A program made the position numbers and the translations under genes. Below, piece after piece: positions 10,031 through 21,482 of a DNA stretch of 64,000 bases (the first letter of the stretch is position 1; every line of letters starts with the position of its first letter). Source of the DNA: Toxonevra muliebris (lineage: Eukaryota; Arthropoda; Insecta; Diptera; Pallopteridae); NCBI GenBank assembly GCA_963691655.1, contig OY829327.1:65794079-65858078 (forward strand). The letters are read 5' to 3'. Under the pieces are notes generated by a model that saw only the letters and a list, made by a program, of their open reading frames with translations, searched no databases and was not told the origin of the DNA.

Positions 10031-11640
10031 GACTGGAGTTCCATCTGCCTCAGGTTTTAAGTTCTTAAAAAATGTCCAAATGGATTGTTTTAATAAAATG
10101 GATCATTTCGGTGATTTAGTTCTTAAATTCGTGATTCAAGTACCAGTTCAACGGGTTCTATTCTAAGGTAGAGAATTGAATCCACAAAAAAAACAAAATT
10201 ATAGGTTTCGGGTTGATATAAAGAAAATACCAGATGGGAAAGAGAACATTTGAATACAGGGTAGGAATCAGCGACCTTAAATTATTCATAAAATTCTACT
10301 AATTCTCAACCCATTATAAACCAATCTAAAACAGAAAACTGAATAAATGTATCCTATTGTTATATTTTCCACGATCCTTTACCTTAGAAATTGATCATAG
10401 AAATTGTGAAATGCTTTGCTATAAGAACAGGGTTTCCCCAAAATGCGTAACGTACCAGTTAGCCTGGAAAAACGTCTAGTTTTTGTCTAGTTTAGAGGAG
10501 GCCCTGGTTAGTTTATGTCTAAGGTACTAGTAAACCCATGGTAGAAGTATTTAAAGGTAGATGCATTTTTTCAATAAGTAGTCATTTTGAATTTTTGACA
10601 AGTAAGGGGAAAATTTTAGAAATGCATGTTTTGAAATGGGAACAAAAGATTGAGTTAGTAGTAGGTTTTTAATACAACATTTATTACTTAGTAATAAATT
10701 ATAAATTTTATTTATAATAAAAAAAGTATAAATAATGTTTTTTTTTTTATTTATAACGAAAACTGATATCATTTAAAATGTTTATTAATGTTTGAAAAAT
10801 ATATATATTTTAATTTTGGGCCATAAATTTGTTTTTAAAAAACCACCAAAAATCGGTGGTTGACATGATATCAGTTGACTGGACGATCTCAAAAAAAAGA
10901 AGAGATAGTATTTTGTATTGAAGTCGCTATTGTCTGAACTAGAATGTAATTTTTTATCAAAAAATAACAAAATAGTGTCTGTTTTTCGTAATTATTGACT
11001 TTAGAGATTAAAAAATCGCCTGAAAATCGAGAAATTCAAAACGGATCTACGAAGATTCTAGTTCGAACCAATGTCTTACATGTATGCAACAACAAAATAT
11101 AAAATATCAGAGCAATCGTATAAATGTTTTTTTTTTTAAATTGTGTCAACCAAACACCAAACACGATTTTTATGGCCCAAAACTTGTAAACATTAAAAAA
11201 AAACAATGGATGTGTGCAAGGCACACAAGATATTTGATGTGTAAACAGTTAAGCCAACTGAATGCCATGTACATAAGCTCACATATGTATAGCCATATAT
11301 AGGGATTTGATGTTTAATCTATATGCTAGGTAAATAATTCAATTTAAAACAATTCTTTTATAAACTTAAAAATTTATTAGATATCATTATCTTTAATATA
11401 TAATAGGCCAATTCACTATAAACTGCAAATGGTCCTGCATCATTGCAAATGCAAATTTTTATTCCATATTGCATATATTTGTTGTTGTGAATGCAAAAAT
11501 ATTTTGCAATTGCACCAAATAGTAGTTTCATTATTTTTCTTTTACTCAATGCATTGGGCACGCAGCTGTAATGGCATATTTTTTTCCGCGCTTTAAGTTT
11601 TTCTTCCTGTTGATTTGAAATTTTATTAGATGTGAAAATT
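10031..11640. other. AT-rich stretch without recognised features
   Basis: Small frames on both strands here have no family features and look like chance openings. A short match (ATCAGCGACCTTAAATTA near 10266) also occurs in the inverted repeat at 32770-32822, hinting at an old repeat fragment. Confidence 0.35.
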
Positions 11641-11648
11641 TTACATAA

Positions 11649-11724
11649 CGTCGCCTGAGAATTGATTTGGCTTATAGGTATATGAATTTGTACACACATA
11701 CGCCAAATCAGTTCTCAGGCGACG
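11649..11724. repeat. Hairpin: 23-bp inverted repeat
   Basis: Arms at 11649-11671 and 11702-11724 pair over 23 bp with one mismatch (core CGTCGCCTGAGAA), separated by 30 bp. It lies just left of a piggyBac-type MITE and may be part of another small inverted-repeat element. Confidence 0.7.
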
Positions 11725-11745
11725 ATAAATGCTTTCCGCATTTAA

Positions 11746-11928
11746 CCTTAGAAAGGCAACAGGGGTGACCAGTCACCCCACTGCTTTTTAAGAGCACCGC
11801 AAAGATATTTGCCTTAACTGCATTTAATAAAAATAAGAAACAAAGTAATTTTATAATAAATAAGTTTTTATTTTTCTGTTTAACATATTTGCTATTTACA
11901 TAGATAAAAAAGTGTTGCCTTTCTAAGG
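11746..11928. mobile_element. piggyBac-type MITE, 183 bp, TTAA target site
   Basis: The ends are perfect inverted copies of CCTTAGAAAGGCAAC, each bordered by TTAA (11742-11745 and 11929-11932). TTAA target duplication and a CCYTAGAAAG-like end are hallmarks of piggyBac elements. A further inner inverted motif, GGGGTGACCAGTCACCCC, follows the left end. There is no coding capacity, so this is a non-autonomous copy. Confidence 0.85.
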
Positions 11929-11932
11929 TTAA

Positions 11933-14066
11933 TGCACAAAGCAAAATTTGCTATCATTATCACTACATTTTGTTTGTACATTTATTACTTATCATTTTGT
12001 ATTGTTTTTATATTTTAAAAAATATTTAATTTTAATCCAATCTAACTAACAGAATGCAAAACCTATCAAACGCATGTGTTTGCTACGGCGACTCCTCTGC
12101 TTGTATAGTATAGTCTTTCTCCATACGTTTAACACCAACAAATAATTCTGCCACGAATAAATGTACACAAACATTTTGTTTTCGTATGTACATATATGTG
12201 TGAGTAAATTGATCGAAACATAAACAAACAAACTCCGCTCGTATTTCAATTTCTCCTTCTCTCAATTTTTTCTCTCTTCTCTTTGTTGTTTAGAGTAGAG
12301 ATAGATTTTTTGAACCGTCTAACCCTATTTCCCCCCTTAAGTGGCATTTTGTTGAAAAACAAAATTGAAAAAAAGGGCAATTCTTTTAATATTAAAAAAA
12401 GTGAATATTGTATTTGTACAATATTTTTAGTAGCTTCAGCCGCTTTTTGCTTATTTTGTTTTCGATGATGCTGATATGTTTGCTGATGCATTCGCACTAA
12501 ACTTAACTTTTTTCTTATTTATCTCCCCAAATATAAATTCACACAAATTATGCAATACTACACCAAACATTTTGGCTTAAAAAAGGAAACAATTATACGT
12601 ATCACACGTTATATTAATGGAGAAAGTCCCTGAGGACCTTGTCGAGCTTTGACCATTTAAAATCTTGACGCTAATCAGAGGGTTAACGAAACTAATATTT
12701 GGTACTGGTTTAGTAGAAGCCCTAAGCCGCCAAGAGGAGTAAAAGGAAAAAAAAAAACTTTTAAAAGCAGAATAGCGCCCAGCATGTATGCCTTGTTAGG
12801 GACAAGACATATTCTCGTGAGGCAAAAGGTTACATTACCAACCAGGCACTCACGAGTTTCTCTAAATTTTCCTTGGCAGGCGTTCGGCAGCGGTAGGATA
12901 AACCTAGCTGAGGTCTCGTAAGATACTAGACAAATTTCCTATGTGGGATTTGATGCAATTTAAATTCGTGATGAATTTTTGCAGAAAATAGGCCCACCAA
13001 TTTTGCCTTACACATTAGCTTGTTAAATATTAACCCTCTAGCCGGCAAGTCCACCTACAGGCTTGCAACCGCTTGATACAATTTAAGAGATTTTAAACAT
13101 GTTTTAAGTGTATTCATGCCACTCAGTCGATAGATGAATACCGGAGCTGCATGTTCCGTAGCTTCAGTACTCTGTGCGTTGTTTCGTTTTGATTCTATCG
13201 TCAATTAAAGGTTAGAGTAATTAACGAAAAAAATATTTTGGGTGATATTAAAATTATATGAGATAATTTTAATTATTGAAAAAAAAATATTTATAGTTGT
13301 TTGTTGGTAAGGTATTAGGACGTAGGGAATTGATTATATTTTACATTTATGCAGTTTGAATACATAATAATTTTGAACTTTTTCATTTATCGGGACTACA
13401 AGTTTTTGATGGACTAAAATTGGTTTTACAGTTGTCCTCTTCAAAAAAACGGATCTTGCTGGTGGCACAGGTTTTTGGATTTGCCACTGATCTCAAAAAA
13501 AAAAAAAAAATAGAGGTTACAATTGGTATGAATGTAGTTATCGCAGGAACTAAAATGAAAACAAATTATACAAAATGGCGCGTTATTGAAATTTACTTTA
13601 CGAAAAGAGACCGTTTTTTCATGTAAAAAGTAAGAAGTTTTCAACGTAGAAAGTTTTTTTAGTTCCTGCGATAAGCACTGGTTTTCTAAATAATATACTA
13701 AAACTTGAGACGAATCGGTCGAGTAGTTTTTGTTTTTTGCCTTTCGCCGTGCAGAAAAATATAGTTTCGAGATATATGAGTTTAAACTTCGGTCGGCGCT
13801 TTTACCTGCTTCTGCGCTCACCTACTAAATAGGCTGTAGAAGTGGAAATATTGACACGAAAATTTTACAGTATACTTTTGAAAGCCTATACTTTTAATAT
13901 ATAAAAAAATTTTTTTTTGAAAAATATAGACCAGAAGGTGGCCTTAAGTTAAGGTGGATTTGCAAATTTAAAAAAAAAATTATAATAAAAAAATTTTAGG
14001 GCCTTATGTTTTTGTTTGGAACGGACTTCAAAAAACCGTTTTTTTTTGCATTGCTCTTATGTGTAA
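11933..14066. other. Stretch without a gene; one inverted repeat
   Basis: No coding region is supported. An inverted repeat with the core TTATCGCAGGAACTAAAA lies at about 13537-13554 and 13659-13676. TTAA next to CCCTCTAG or AGAGGG occurs at 12685 and 13035, which could be degraded piggyBac-type ends facing outward. The frame at 13441-13821 (minus) runs through A/T runs and has no family signature. Confidence 0.35.
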
Positions 14067-14067
14067 G

Positions 14068-14335
14068 TTAAGTTTTATTAAAAGTCTTTAATTATTTATT
14101 TCAATTTTTATTACAAATTATTTGTTGACTTTCCTTAGTTTAGTTTAATTTAGGAGAGCTATTCACCTCTTTACGTTTTGGTGATCAAATTAAGAAGACT
14201 AACTTAATAATTAGTCTGCAAATTTATAGTAGTAGCTACTCAACTAAGTTACTGTAGTTATCCGCTTACAGTACTTTGAGCTCTTTAATAATGTGCAGCT
14301 TGTACTGCAATTTGTTAGTGTAATATTTCAGCATT
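14068..14335 (-). repeat. 3' LTR of the minus-strand gypsy-like element
   Basis: It matches the right-hand LTR over about 266 bp with scattered substitutions and small indels, including the shared core TAGGAGAGCTATTC-CCTCTTTACG and the end TTTGTTAGTGTAATATTT. The divergence is clearly larger than in the LTR pair at 26734/31793, so this insertion is older. Confidence 0.85.
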
Positions 14336-15740
14336 TCAGGCTTTGGAAAATATACTGAATGCTTTACGTTAACTCCTCTCCTTCTTAATACGAGCCGTCC
14401 TCGGTTATAATTTCTTACAATAATTTAGTTTTTATCAACTTTTTAATTTTTACATTTTGAGTTTACATAATTAATTTAAAGTATTTACTTAAACAATTTA
14501 CTTATGGTTAAAATAGCGAGCTTTTGGACATAAAATAAAAAAATACAGAGAGATTTTAGAGATGGGAAGAAATAATTTGGCATTTCACTCCCACATAAAA
14601 GTTGTTCACACTGCCACTATCGTTGTTTACACATCAAAAATTTACAAAAAAGCTTTGGAGGGACTCTCTATATCTAGCATATGCCCTTCTGCGATGCAAG
14701 AATAATAAAAATGCGAAATCCAAAATGTTTTTCAGGTTGTAGCACTGGTTGCAATGACCTTGACTACAGTTTAGTATAGTGTGTTGTTAAAGTTAGAGCT
14801 TTTAGGGATGGAATAATTTGTCATTTCACTCCCATATAAAATTTGTTTATACAGAAAAAAATTGAAGTGATTAATACCGCCGAGGAGATGTTTTTGTCTC
14901 ATAGGAAGTAGGCGGAAATCTTTAAAATAAGTAAAAGTCAAGTTCAAAGAATTGAATCATCTTAAAATTGTATGATTCATGTAGAAAAGCAAAAAATAAC
15001 CGGAAAAAAAATTTCATCTACGAACTTCTCATCTTAACAAATTTGCAAAAAGCTGAGCGGAAACGGTCTACAAATACTATGGCTTACATTTTAATAGCTG
15101 CGTTTTATTCGCCACTTGCTTCTAGTTATGTATAACTAGCAGCGATAATTGTATGGGAAAACAACAACAAAGCGGCAGAGATAACACGTATAATTATAGT
15201 ACACTTAACAAGTTGTTTAACTACATCAAATTCTATTGTGAACTGCTAATAGCAAAACAAGAAGCATGACAGTTTGACAAAAAACAGAAAAGGAAAATAT
15301 TTGAAATTCTTATAAAACTAAAAACAATGCCCGCGATTGACCGCAATGACTGGGATCCATTAAAATGTTTCATCTCTAGCTGCTGAGCAGTTTTATTGTG
15401 AATATCAATATAACGAAGAAGTGACTTAACAACTTGGTCGTTTTATTCGCACATGTTAAACTGACTAGCGAATAAAACATAGATATTATTATTAATAATG
15501 TCACATTTTGTGATTTTTGCTTCAGAATTGTGAAAGAAAAAATATAAAAATATGTTATCGAATACGTAATTGCGTTTATTATCTTAAATTGTCCTTGTGA
15601 ACCAGTCTGTTGTCAATAAAAACTGATGATCCTAAATCCTTTTGTATTGTTTTTTCCGTGTAGAGCCTTGAAAATTTATTTCCTAAACACTTATTTATTC
15701 TTGCAAACACTTAATCTCCGGGATTGAATGTTCTTCTTAA
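14336..15740. other. Region between integrase and 3' LTR; no envelope gene seen
   Basis: Errantiviruses carry an env gene here, but I see no signal peptide or transmembrane frame. Instead there are a repeated motif (CATTTCACTCCCA-ATAAAA near 14580 and 14828), a pogo-like HTH relic (14862-14965), a CTAGTTAT/ATAACTAG palindrome near 15123-15140, and GTTTTATTCGC motifs at about 15099 and 15440 with an inverted GCGAATAAAAC near 15469. These look like later small insertions. Confidence 0.4.
14862..14965 (+). pseudogene. pogo/Tigger-type HTH relic
   Basis: A plus-strand frame with one stop reads VINTAEEMFLSHRK, stop, AEIFKISKSQVQRIESS. This resembles the CENP-B/psq-type N-terminal helix-turn-helix of pogo-family transposases (A-x-x-F-x-I-S-x-S-x-V-x-R-I). 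It is only about 30 residues long and could be a chance match. Confidence 0.4.
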
Positions 15741-15747
15741 TTTATCT

Positions 15748-16330
15748 TTATTGTGGCGTTCCAAATTGATATTCTGAGTTAGTTAGTGCTTGAGTTAGTT
15801 TACTTATTATTTCTTCTCGCATTAAGATTGGAATGGAATGTATTATATCAATTGGACGTTTACCAGTAACTGAGTGAATAGTTGCGTTGTATTTTGTTGT
15901 TGCAAGTAAAACCAGTTCCACGGTATCATTTATACCTTGCTGCATTTTGGCGCATCTAGCTATTTCCGCAAGCGTGCTGTGAAACGTTTTACTGCTCCAT
16001 TTACTGTGCTATGAAGAAGTGGAAATGTATAGATGTTTACCTTAAAAGGGTCCCTGAGTCAAGATTTTATAGTTTCAGAATTTAACGATTTTTCGTTATC
16101 GCACAAAACGGTTTTAGTGCCAGTAAATAAATTCAAAGTTTCCAAAAGAGAACCTTTTACTTATATCAATTATTGATCGTGAACTAATTAGCAAAACAAC
16201 AGCAAATTTTGAGAATTTATCCACGCACGTTAAGAAATGTTGGTCATCAGTAGAATAAATATCCAAATGAAGCATCTCACGAAGACATTGGGTTATAGGT
16301 GTTTTACCAATTTCTTGGAGTTTCGGGTGA
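15748..16330 (-). pseudogene. Integrase catalytic and C-terminal relic of the gypsy-like element
   Basis: The frame at 15748-15945 contains KYNATIHSVTGKRPIDI, the conserved block after the catalytic Glu of gypsy integrases. The stretch to 16330 has frame-broken pieces consistent with the catalytic core (a DKFSKFA-like segment). Stops prevent any active product. Confidence 0.65.
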
Positions 16331-16332
16331 CG

Positions 16333-16809
16333 TTAATACTTCCCTTCATGGCAAACCCTGCAGTTTATTACAGTCTCTTTTAGCATTTCACGCATATTTG
16401 GAAAAAAGTAGTCGTTTAAAACCTGCTTAACGTTTTCACGCACTGAACGATGAGCTCTATTATGTTCAGCAGCAACCGTCTCCTTCTGATCATTTTCATT
16501 GAAAATGTCTATAACCTGTTTAGATGAATGACGAAACTTCAACGCTGGGAACATTGTTTGAATTTCATCTTGTATGTGCTCCTCAGTGGTGGCATAGTGT
16601 TTCTTAGTGGAAGAAAGAGTTGTTGATATCATGGTTATAGATCTCCTATTCTGGGAGAGGACTGCAGCTAATGCGTGGGATGACGCATCAGTTGTTAAAT
16701 CAAACGGTTTCCCATAATCCGGATACAGTAGCAGAACATCCTCAGATACTAAGATTTCCTTTATGCGATTAAATGTCATCATTGCCTCTTCATCAAGATT
16801 TAGTTTCAC
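16333..16809 (-). pseudogene. Fused RNase H start and integrase zinc finger (internal deletion)
   Basis: A 158-codon frame starts with the RT-RNase H connection and the RNase H start PFDLTTDASSHALAAVLSQ (catalytic D in TDAS). After KKHYATTE it passes with almost no spacer into the integrase zinc finger, with H-x3-H as HNRAHRSV and C-x2-C as CRVCHEGKY. In intact relatives, well over 100 residues of RNase H lie between these points, so most of RNase H was lost by an in-frame deletion. Confidence 0.75.
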
Positions 16810-17720
16810 ATGCTTCGATTGGCTTGCACTGATATGTCCATTTTATCCTCTTAAATACTTCGTTAGCGGTTTCGCAATTGAGGCGTAGTACTTGATGAAC
16901 CGCCTATAATAGCCAGAGAGGCCAAGGAAAAATCTTACGCGACGATAGTCGCGTAATTTATGATATCATTTACCTTGTCTGGGCATGTGCTTATACCTTT
17001 CTCAGGTACTAAGAACCCTAGAAATTCAACCTCTTTCCGCAAAAATTTTGACTTTTCACGCGATACGCGCATATTTGCATTGTACAATTTGTCAAGAATC
17101 CTCTTTATGTCAGCGAAATGTTGTTTTTTCGAAGTAGAAAAGATAATAACATCGTCAATATAAACGTGAAAACATTTCCTAATTTCATCTCTGAGTACAT
17201 CATCTATGGCTCGTTGGAAAATTGCCGGCACATTCTTCAATCCAAAAGGAAGTCTGCAAAACTCAAATTTGCCATTGCTCACAGAAAAAGCTGTTTTCTC
17301 CCTATCTAGCTCTGCTAGTTTTATCTCGTGGAAACCTGATTTAAAATCTATAGTAGTGAAAAAATACGATTTTCCCAAATTGGACAAGATTACAAGATTA
17401 TTAAGTGTCAGGTATTGGATATCTGTCGCTTACTGTTTTCTCATTCAGCTTTCTGAAGTCTACGACTAGACGCATTTTCCTCCTTCACGATTCATCCACT
17501 CCCTTTTTATCAACAACCCATATGGGGTTATTGTAAGGTGATCGAAGGGTTGAATAATTCCGTCTCTTAACAACTGACAAATTTCATTACTGACGAATTC
17601 TGATGCTGCCATTGGGTAGGGATAAGCTTTTGAGTATGTTGCTTCGTTATCAGTGGTTCTTATCGTAACAACAACGTTTGTATTTAATGGTAAAGCCTCA
17701 TTTGGGCCAGGAAATACTTT
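16810..17720 (-). pseudogene. Reverse transcriptase of the gypsy-like element
   Basis: The open frame 16935-17387 has SYFFTTIDFKSGFHEIKL (first catalytic Asp), FEFCRLPFGLKNVPAIFQ and the catalytic box VYIDDVIIFS, then ANMRVSREKSKF and EFLGFLV. This is a full palm-domain series in the usual order. Upstream in other frames are YPYPMAASEFV and ICQLLRDGIIQP blocks and a shifted VVDKK-like segment, so at least two frameshifts separate RT parts. It would copy element RNA into DNA if intact. Confidence 0.85.
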
Positions 17721-17929
17721 TGAATGATTATTATACGATTAACAGTTTCGTCTTCTGGAATTGAATCTTCGGAAGTTTCTTCGTAAGTATTTGCACCACT
17801 ACCATGAAAAACTTTCAACTATTCGTAGTTATGTGATTTACATTTAATCCATCCTTGGCGTTTGTACTACTGCAATAAAAACACATCAATGTTTCTTTTC
17901 CACCATTATAATAAAGTCAGATGTGAGTC

Positions 17930-18230
17930 AATTTGTTTCAGGAAATCACATCCCTTTATAGCATCAAAGGTCTGAAGACTTGGCAGCATGTAGAATGTTG
18001 TGTTTGTGCTCATGATATTAATTGTGCATTTGTGAGTTATTTTATCAGTTCCAATGGTAAATGGACTAACTTAATTGCTTTGAGGGAGCTTATATTCTTT
18101 ATGTAATTTTTGGTAGCTCCAGTGTCTATCAATATTTTTATTTCCTGATCGCCTGTTATCCTGCTGATGTATGGCAGAAGGGATTCATCCCTAAGAAATT
18201 AATTTCATCTGATACTAATTGTTCATCAAG
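17930..18230 (-). pseudogene. Aspartic protease relic of the gypsy-like element
   Basis: The minus strand near 18115-18126 encodes ILIDTGATKNYIK, the catalytic D-T-G-A of retroviral-type proteases. This is followed by FTIGTDKITHKCTINIMSTN and a LLPSLQTFDAIKGCDFL-like block, as in gypsy proteases. Stops and shifts interrupt the frame. Confidence 0.7.
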
Positions 18231-20028
18231 CGGCATTATACTGGCAACCATCATAAGCTTGTTCGTAACTATCATATTGGTTAGTATCTACCATATATTG
18301 ATTTCCATACGGAGCCTGCTGAGAAATGTAATTGACACGCTGTACCTTTGGAAAGGGCTGCCTATCACTCTCACGCGCCCTTTTAAATGTTTGATACTGG
18401 ACGGTAGGTGCTTTCAGTGCTTCATATCCACCGCTGGGTCGTTGATTGCCTCTATTGTTGTTGAAATTTGCTGTTCTTTGATGCTGGGGCAATGTCATGG
18501 TTCAGGGCCGTAGCCAGAAATATCTTTCGGGGGGGGGGGGGGGGGGCGTTTTCATTCGAAGAAAATATTCATAAATAATTTTTTTAAGATTTTTAAGTAC
18601 AATAAATTAAATCGGTGATACTTTTGATTTTTAAATAAATTAAATTTTTTTAAATAAATGTTATTCAGTGTGCATTCTAATGCATTTTTTTTTATCGTGA
18701 GGGACATAATTTCATTAACTCATTGACTTCCTACTACTGATGATGTACCCAACCTCAAAAAAATTACCAAAAATAGTAGAGGCTCATTTTTTTCAAATGA
18801 TCACCATTGGTAATTTTAACCATCAATGATAAGGAGCCCTGATGAGGTTGGCTTATATTCCCTAAATTCGTGAAGTCACAGCATTGAAAGCGATCTTTCT
18901 AGTCATGATGCTCTGAGCAATAATGGTTTAAAAAATAATTTCATTTTAAAATTGTCTCCTAAAACTGCATGGGTTTTGCTAATAAGATGGAGTTTTTGCG
19001 AAAGAATTTTTCACGTTGAACACGAATCTGAGGTCAAAAACTTCCCATCACGTCACGTTTTAGGAAAAACATGAGGTTCAAGCAAGTCTAATTTTACAAG
19101 GATCCGATAATTTTTTCTATTTTTATTAATTTTTTATTTATTCAGGACGAAACTTTAAATCAAAAACAGATACTGACCTAGAAAAACTATGAATGCAGGA
19201 GTGCTCAGTATCACCTTCTCTTTTTGAATCCGTAGTCAAACCTCATGTCGAAGAAAACAAATCGGATTTGATCGTATAGTGTAACTAAGATATCAAATTT
19301 ATTTTTTATATTTGACTTTTTAGAAAAAAAAAACCGATGGAAGTAAAAAATATCATTAAATAGATTTTATTTTGACTTTTTTTTCCATCCATTGGGAATT
19401 AATCTCTAAAATTAGAATAAAGTTTCCACATTTTGGGGGGGTCAAACCCCCAAAACCTCCCCCCTAAATACGGCCTTGCCATGGTTGATTTATTTTGATT
19501 TACGTGAGGTGTGGGTCTTTGCGCATTAAATCTGTATTGAGTTGAGGGATCCATATCCATTGCCAAAGGATTAGGCTGAGCTTGCGAAACTAAAAGTGAG
19601 GTGAATGATAGGGATTATATTGTGATATGTTACCATTTCTATTAGCATAAGAGCTTGCAAACATGTAACGCTCATGATTTGCCTCAGACTTAAAGTTTAA
19701 TACTGTATTAAATGAAGATGAAGAAATGTTTCGAACTTCCATCGTAGGTTTCATATAATTTATAAGCAGCGAATGCAGCCTTCCGCCATGAAACGTAGCG
19801 AATGTGAATGCCATCAAATTTCGGTAAGGATTTCACCAAGTCAAGTAACTCATCACATGCTCTATTGGGTTCTATGGTTACAGCCTGATATGCTTCGACG
19901 GATGGATATGATTGTAAAGTGTCAAGTATATCCGTCAAGTCTCGGATTTGTACCTCAAAATATCTTCTAGTTTGATCAGTAGCAACTTCAACAGCTGCTG
20001 TTAATGCCTTGAAGTGATCATTTTCCAT
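18226..20028 (-). pseudogene. gag of the gypsy-like element, split by a hAT insertion
   Basis: The start is the ATG at 20028 (MENDHFKALTAAVEVATDQT). LLDLVKSLPKFDG and YVSWRKAAFAAYKLYETYDG form a gypsy-type capsid block. After a frame break the distal part (19590-19700, then 18226-18498) is rich in N, Q, Y and R, as in gypsy-lineage gag tails without zinc knuckles. The hAT element at 18503-19478 lies inside this distal part. Confidence 0.7.
18503..19478. mobile_element. hAT-like element, copy A (976 bp), G-rich end
   Basis: It starts CAGGGCCGTAGCCAG and ends with TACGGCCTTG, an inverted repeat of the type CARGGCCGTA. The flanks TCATGGTT (18495-18502) and CCATGGTT (19479-19486) form an 8-bp target duplication with one mismatch, as in hAT. 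A G17 run follows the left end and a C-rich stretch precedes the right end. No transposase is readable. Copy B lies at 34199-35253. Confidence 0.85.
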
Positions 20029-21189
20029 TGTTTGGTTGTACAGGTTACACAGTTACACTACTTAGTATTACGTCTTATTTTTAATAGTTTTTACTATATA
20101 ATATTTTTTGATCGATTCTAGATGTTTTTTTCTTTTTTGCTACAATTTAAGTTTTAATGAAGCCATAATATTCATAGATGATTTTGTTACGACAAATTTA
20201 AATTTTATCTTATTAAGTATTAAATTGAGTTATTTAGTATTTAGATTAATTTTAAATATCATTTCTAACTTTTTATTACAATTTAGTAGATAGACAATTT
20301 TTCTTACAATAAATTTGATTTTTCTTAATTACATAAATTTTATTTTCCTTGGATTTTTCGTTTTGGAGAGGGTAGATACCATCTAACAGGATACTTTCTT
20401 GTTGTCTTCTGAGCGGGTTGTTGCAGTATGATTTTAGTGGATTTAATCAGTATATTTTCCTTAATTTTTTTAAATCATTGGCTATCTCTAGTCTGTGTTT
20501 AATATAAGGCTTTGGTAATTTAGTTTTTCCTTTATTTCTAGTTGAAATATTAGTTTTTACATTTTTACGTTCTTCACTCAAATTTCTTTTGGTACAGTTG
20601 GTTATGAAAACTAGTAGTTTGTTATACGCACTTATATGTGATTTTTAATACATAATATTTTTCGAATATCGGTAGTTAACTTTGTCCTATGTTTAACCTT
20701 GAGTTTTTTAAGTTTTGCTGTTCTTTTCTGAACTTAAATCAACTCAATTTTACTATTGTTTTTGGATCTCAAATTTACCACTGCTTATCTTAAATTTTTT
20801 AATTAATTTCAGTTGGTTATGAAAACTTGAAGTTTATTATACACACTTATCTGCGAATTTTTAAAATTTTTATTTTCAAAAAACTGTAGTTAACTTTGTC
20901 CTATGTTTAACCTTGAGTTTTTTAAGTTCTGTTGTTCTTTTTCAGACTTAAATCAACCCAATTTTACTATTGTTTTTGGATCTCAAATTTACCACTGTTT
21001 ATCTTAAATTTTTTACTTAATTTCAGTTTGTTATGAAAACTTGAAGTTTATTAACCATTTTTTAAAAAACTTTCTATTGAATATATTTTTTATTAGTTCT
21101 TTTATTGCCGATATTGTTCTTAAATGAATTATTCTCGACGACTACAACAACTCCGATTAGTCTTTTAATAAAGTTTTTTTTTTACACGG
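20029..21189 (-). other. 5' leader of the gypsy-like element, with tandem repeats
   Basis: No gene. The stretch lies between the primer-binding site and gag and is dominated by the 215-bp tandem repeat annotated separately. Gypsy-lineage elements often have long leaders containing regulatory or insulator sequences. Confidence 0.6.
20596..21055. repeat. Tandem repeat, about 215-bp unit, 2.1 copies
   Basis: Units start at 20596, 20811 and 21025 with AGTTGGTTATGAAAACT or variants. All share TTGTCCTATGTTTAACCTTG and TTTTTGGATCTCAAATTTAC in the same order, and the third is partial. They are direct repeats within the leader of the minus-strand LTR element. Confidence 0.85.
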
Positions 21190-21216
21190 AATCGCTATGT
21201 TGTCCCTGCTCGGGCG
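21190..21216 (-). promoter_or_regulatory. Primer-binding site (tRNA-Lys type)
   Basis: On the minus strand, TGGCGCCCGAGCAGGGAC directly follows the 5' LTR. It is nearly identical to the tRNA-Lys(UUU) primer-binding site known from lentiviruses, and tRNA-Lys priming is also established for Drosophila gypsy. This confirms the element's orientation. Confidence 0.85.
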
Positions 21217-21482
21217 CCAGTTAAATTTTATTAAAAGTCTTTAATTGTTATTTAAATTTTTATTACAAATTATTTGTTGACTTTCCTTAGTTTAGTTTAA
21301 TTTAGGAGAGCTATTCTCCTCTTTACGTTTTGGTGATCAAAATAAGAAAACTAACTTAATAATTAGTCTGCAAATTTATAGTAGTAGCTACTCAACTAAG
21401 TTACTGTAGTTATCCGCTTACAGTACTTTGAGCTCTTTAATAATGAGCAGCTTGTACTGCAATTTGTTAGTGTAATATTTCT
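21216..21482 (-). repeat. 5' LTR of the minus-strand gypsy-like element
   Basis: Partner of the LTR at 14068-14335. The primer-binding site abuts its left edge, so this is the promoter-bearing 5' LTR in the element's own orientation. The outer boundary is set where similarity stops after GTAATATTT. Confidence 0.85.

Larger units (their letters stand above)
14068..21482 (-). mobile_element. Gypsy/errantivirus-like LTR retrotransposon, minus strand, decayed
   Basis: Two direct LTRs of about 266 bp (14068-14335 and 21216-21482) bracket a minus-strand element. It runs: primer-binding site, long 5' leader with tandem repeats, gag, protease, RT, a truncated RNase H and integrase. Sequence style (RT with GKYEF-like and LPFGL motifs, AHRS zinc-finger start) fits the Ty3/gypsy lineage that includes Drosophila gypsy. 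A hAT element (18503-19478) splits gag, many stops and frameshifts are present, and no envelope gene is recognisable in the 1.4 kb between integrase and the 3' LTR. The copy is an inactive fossil. Confidence 0.85.

Noticed and set aside
12678..13040. piggyBac element between AGAGGGTTAA and TTAACCCTCTAG
   Set aside because: The ends face outward rather than inward, so they do not bound one element.
13441..13821. 126-codon minus-strand frame
   Set aside because: It overlaps an inverted repeat and A/T runs and has no recognisable domain.
14336..15740. Envelope gene of the gypsy-like element
   Set aside because: No signal peptide, cleavage site or membrane frame of useful length was seen on the minus strand.
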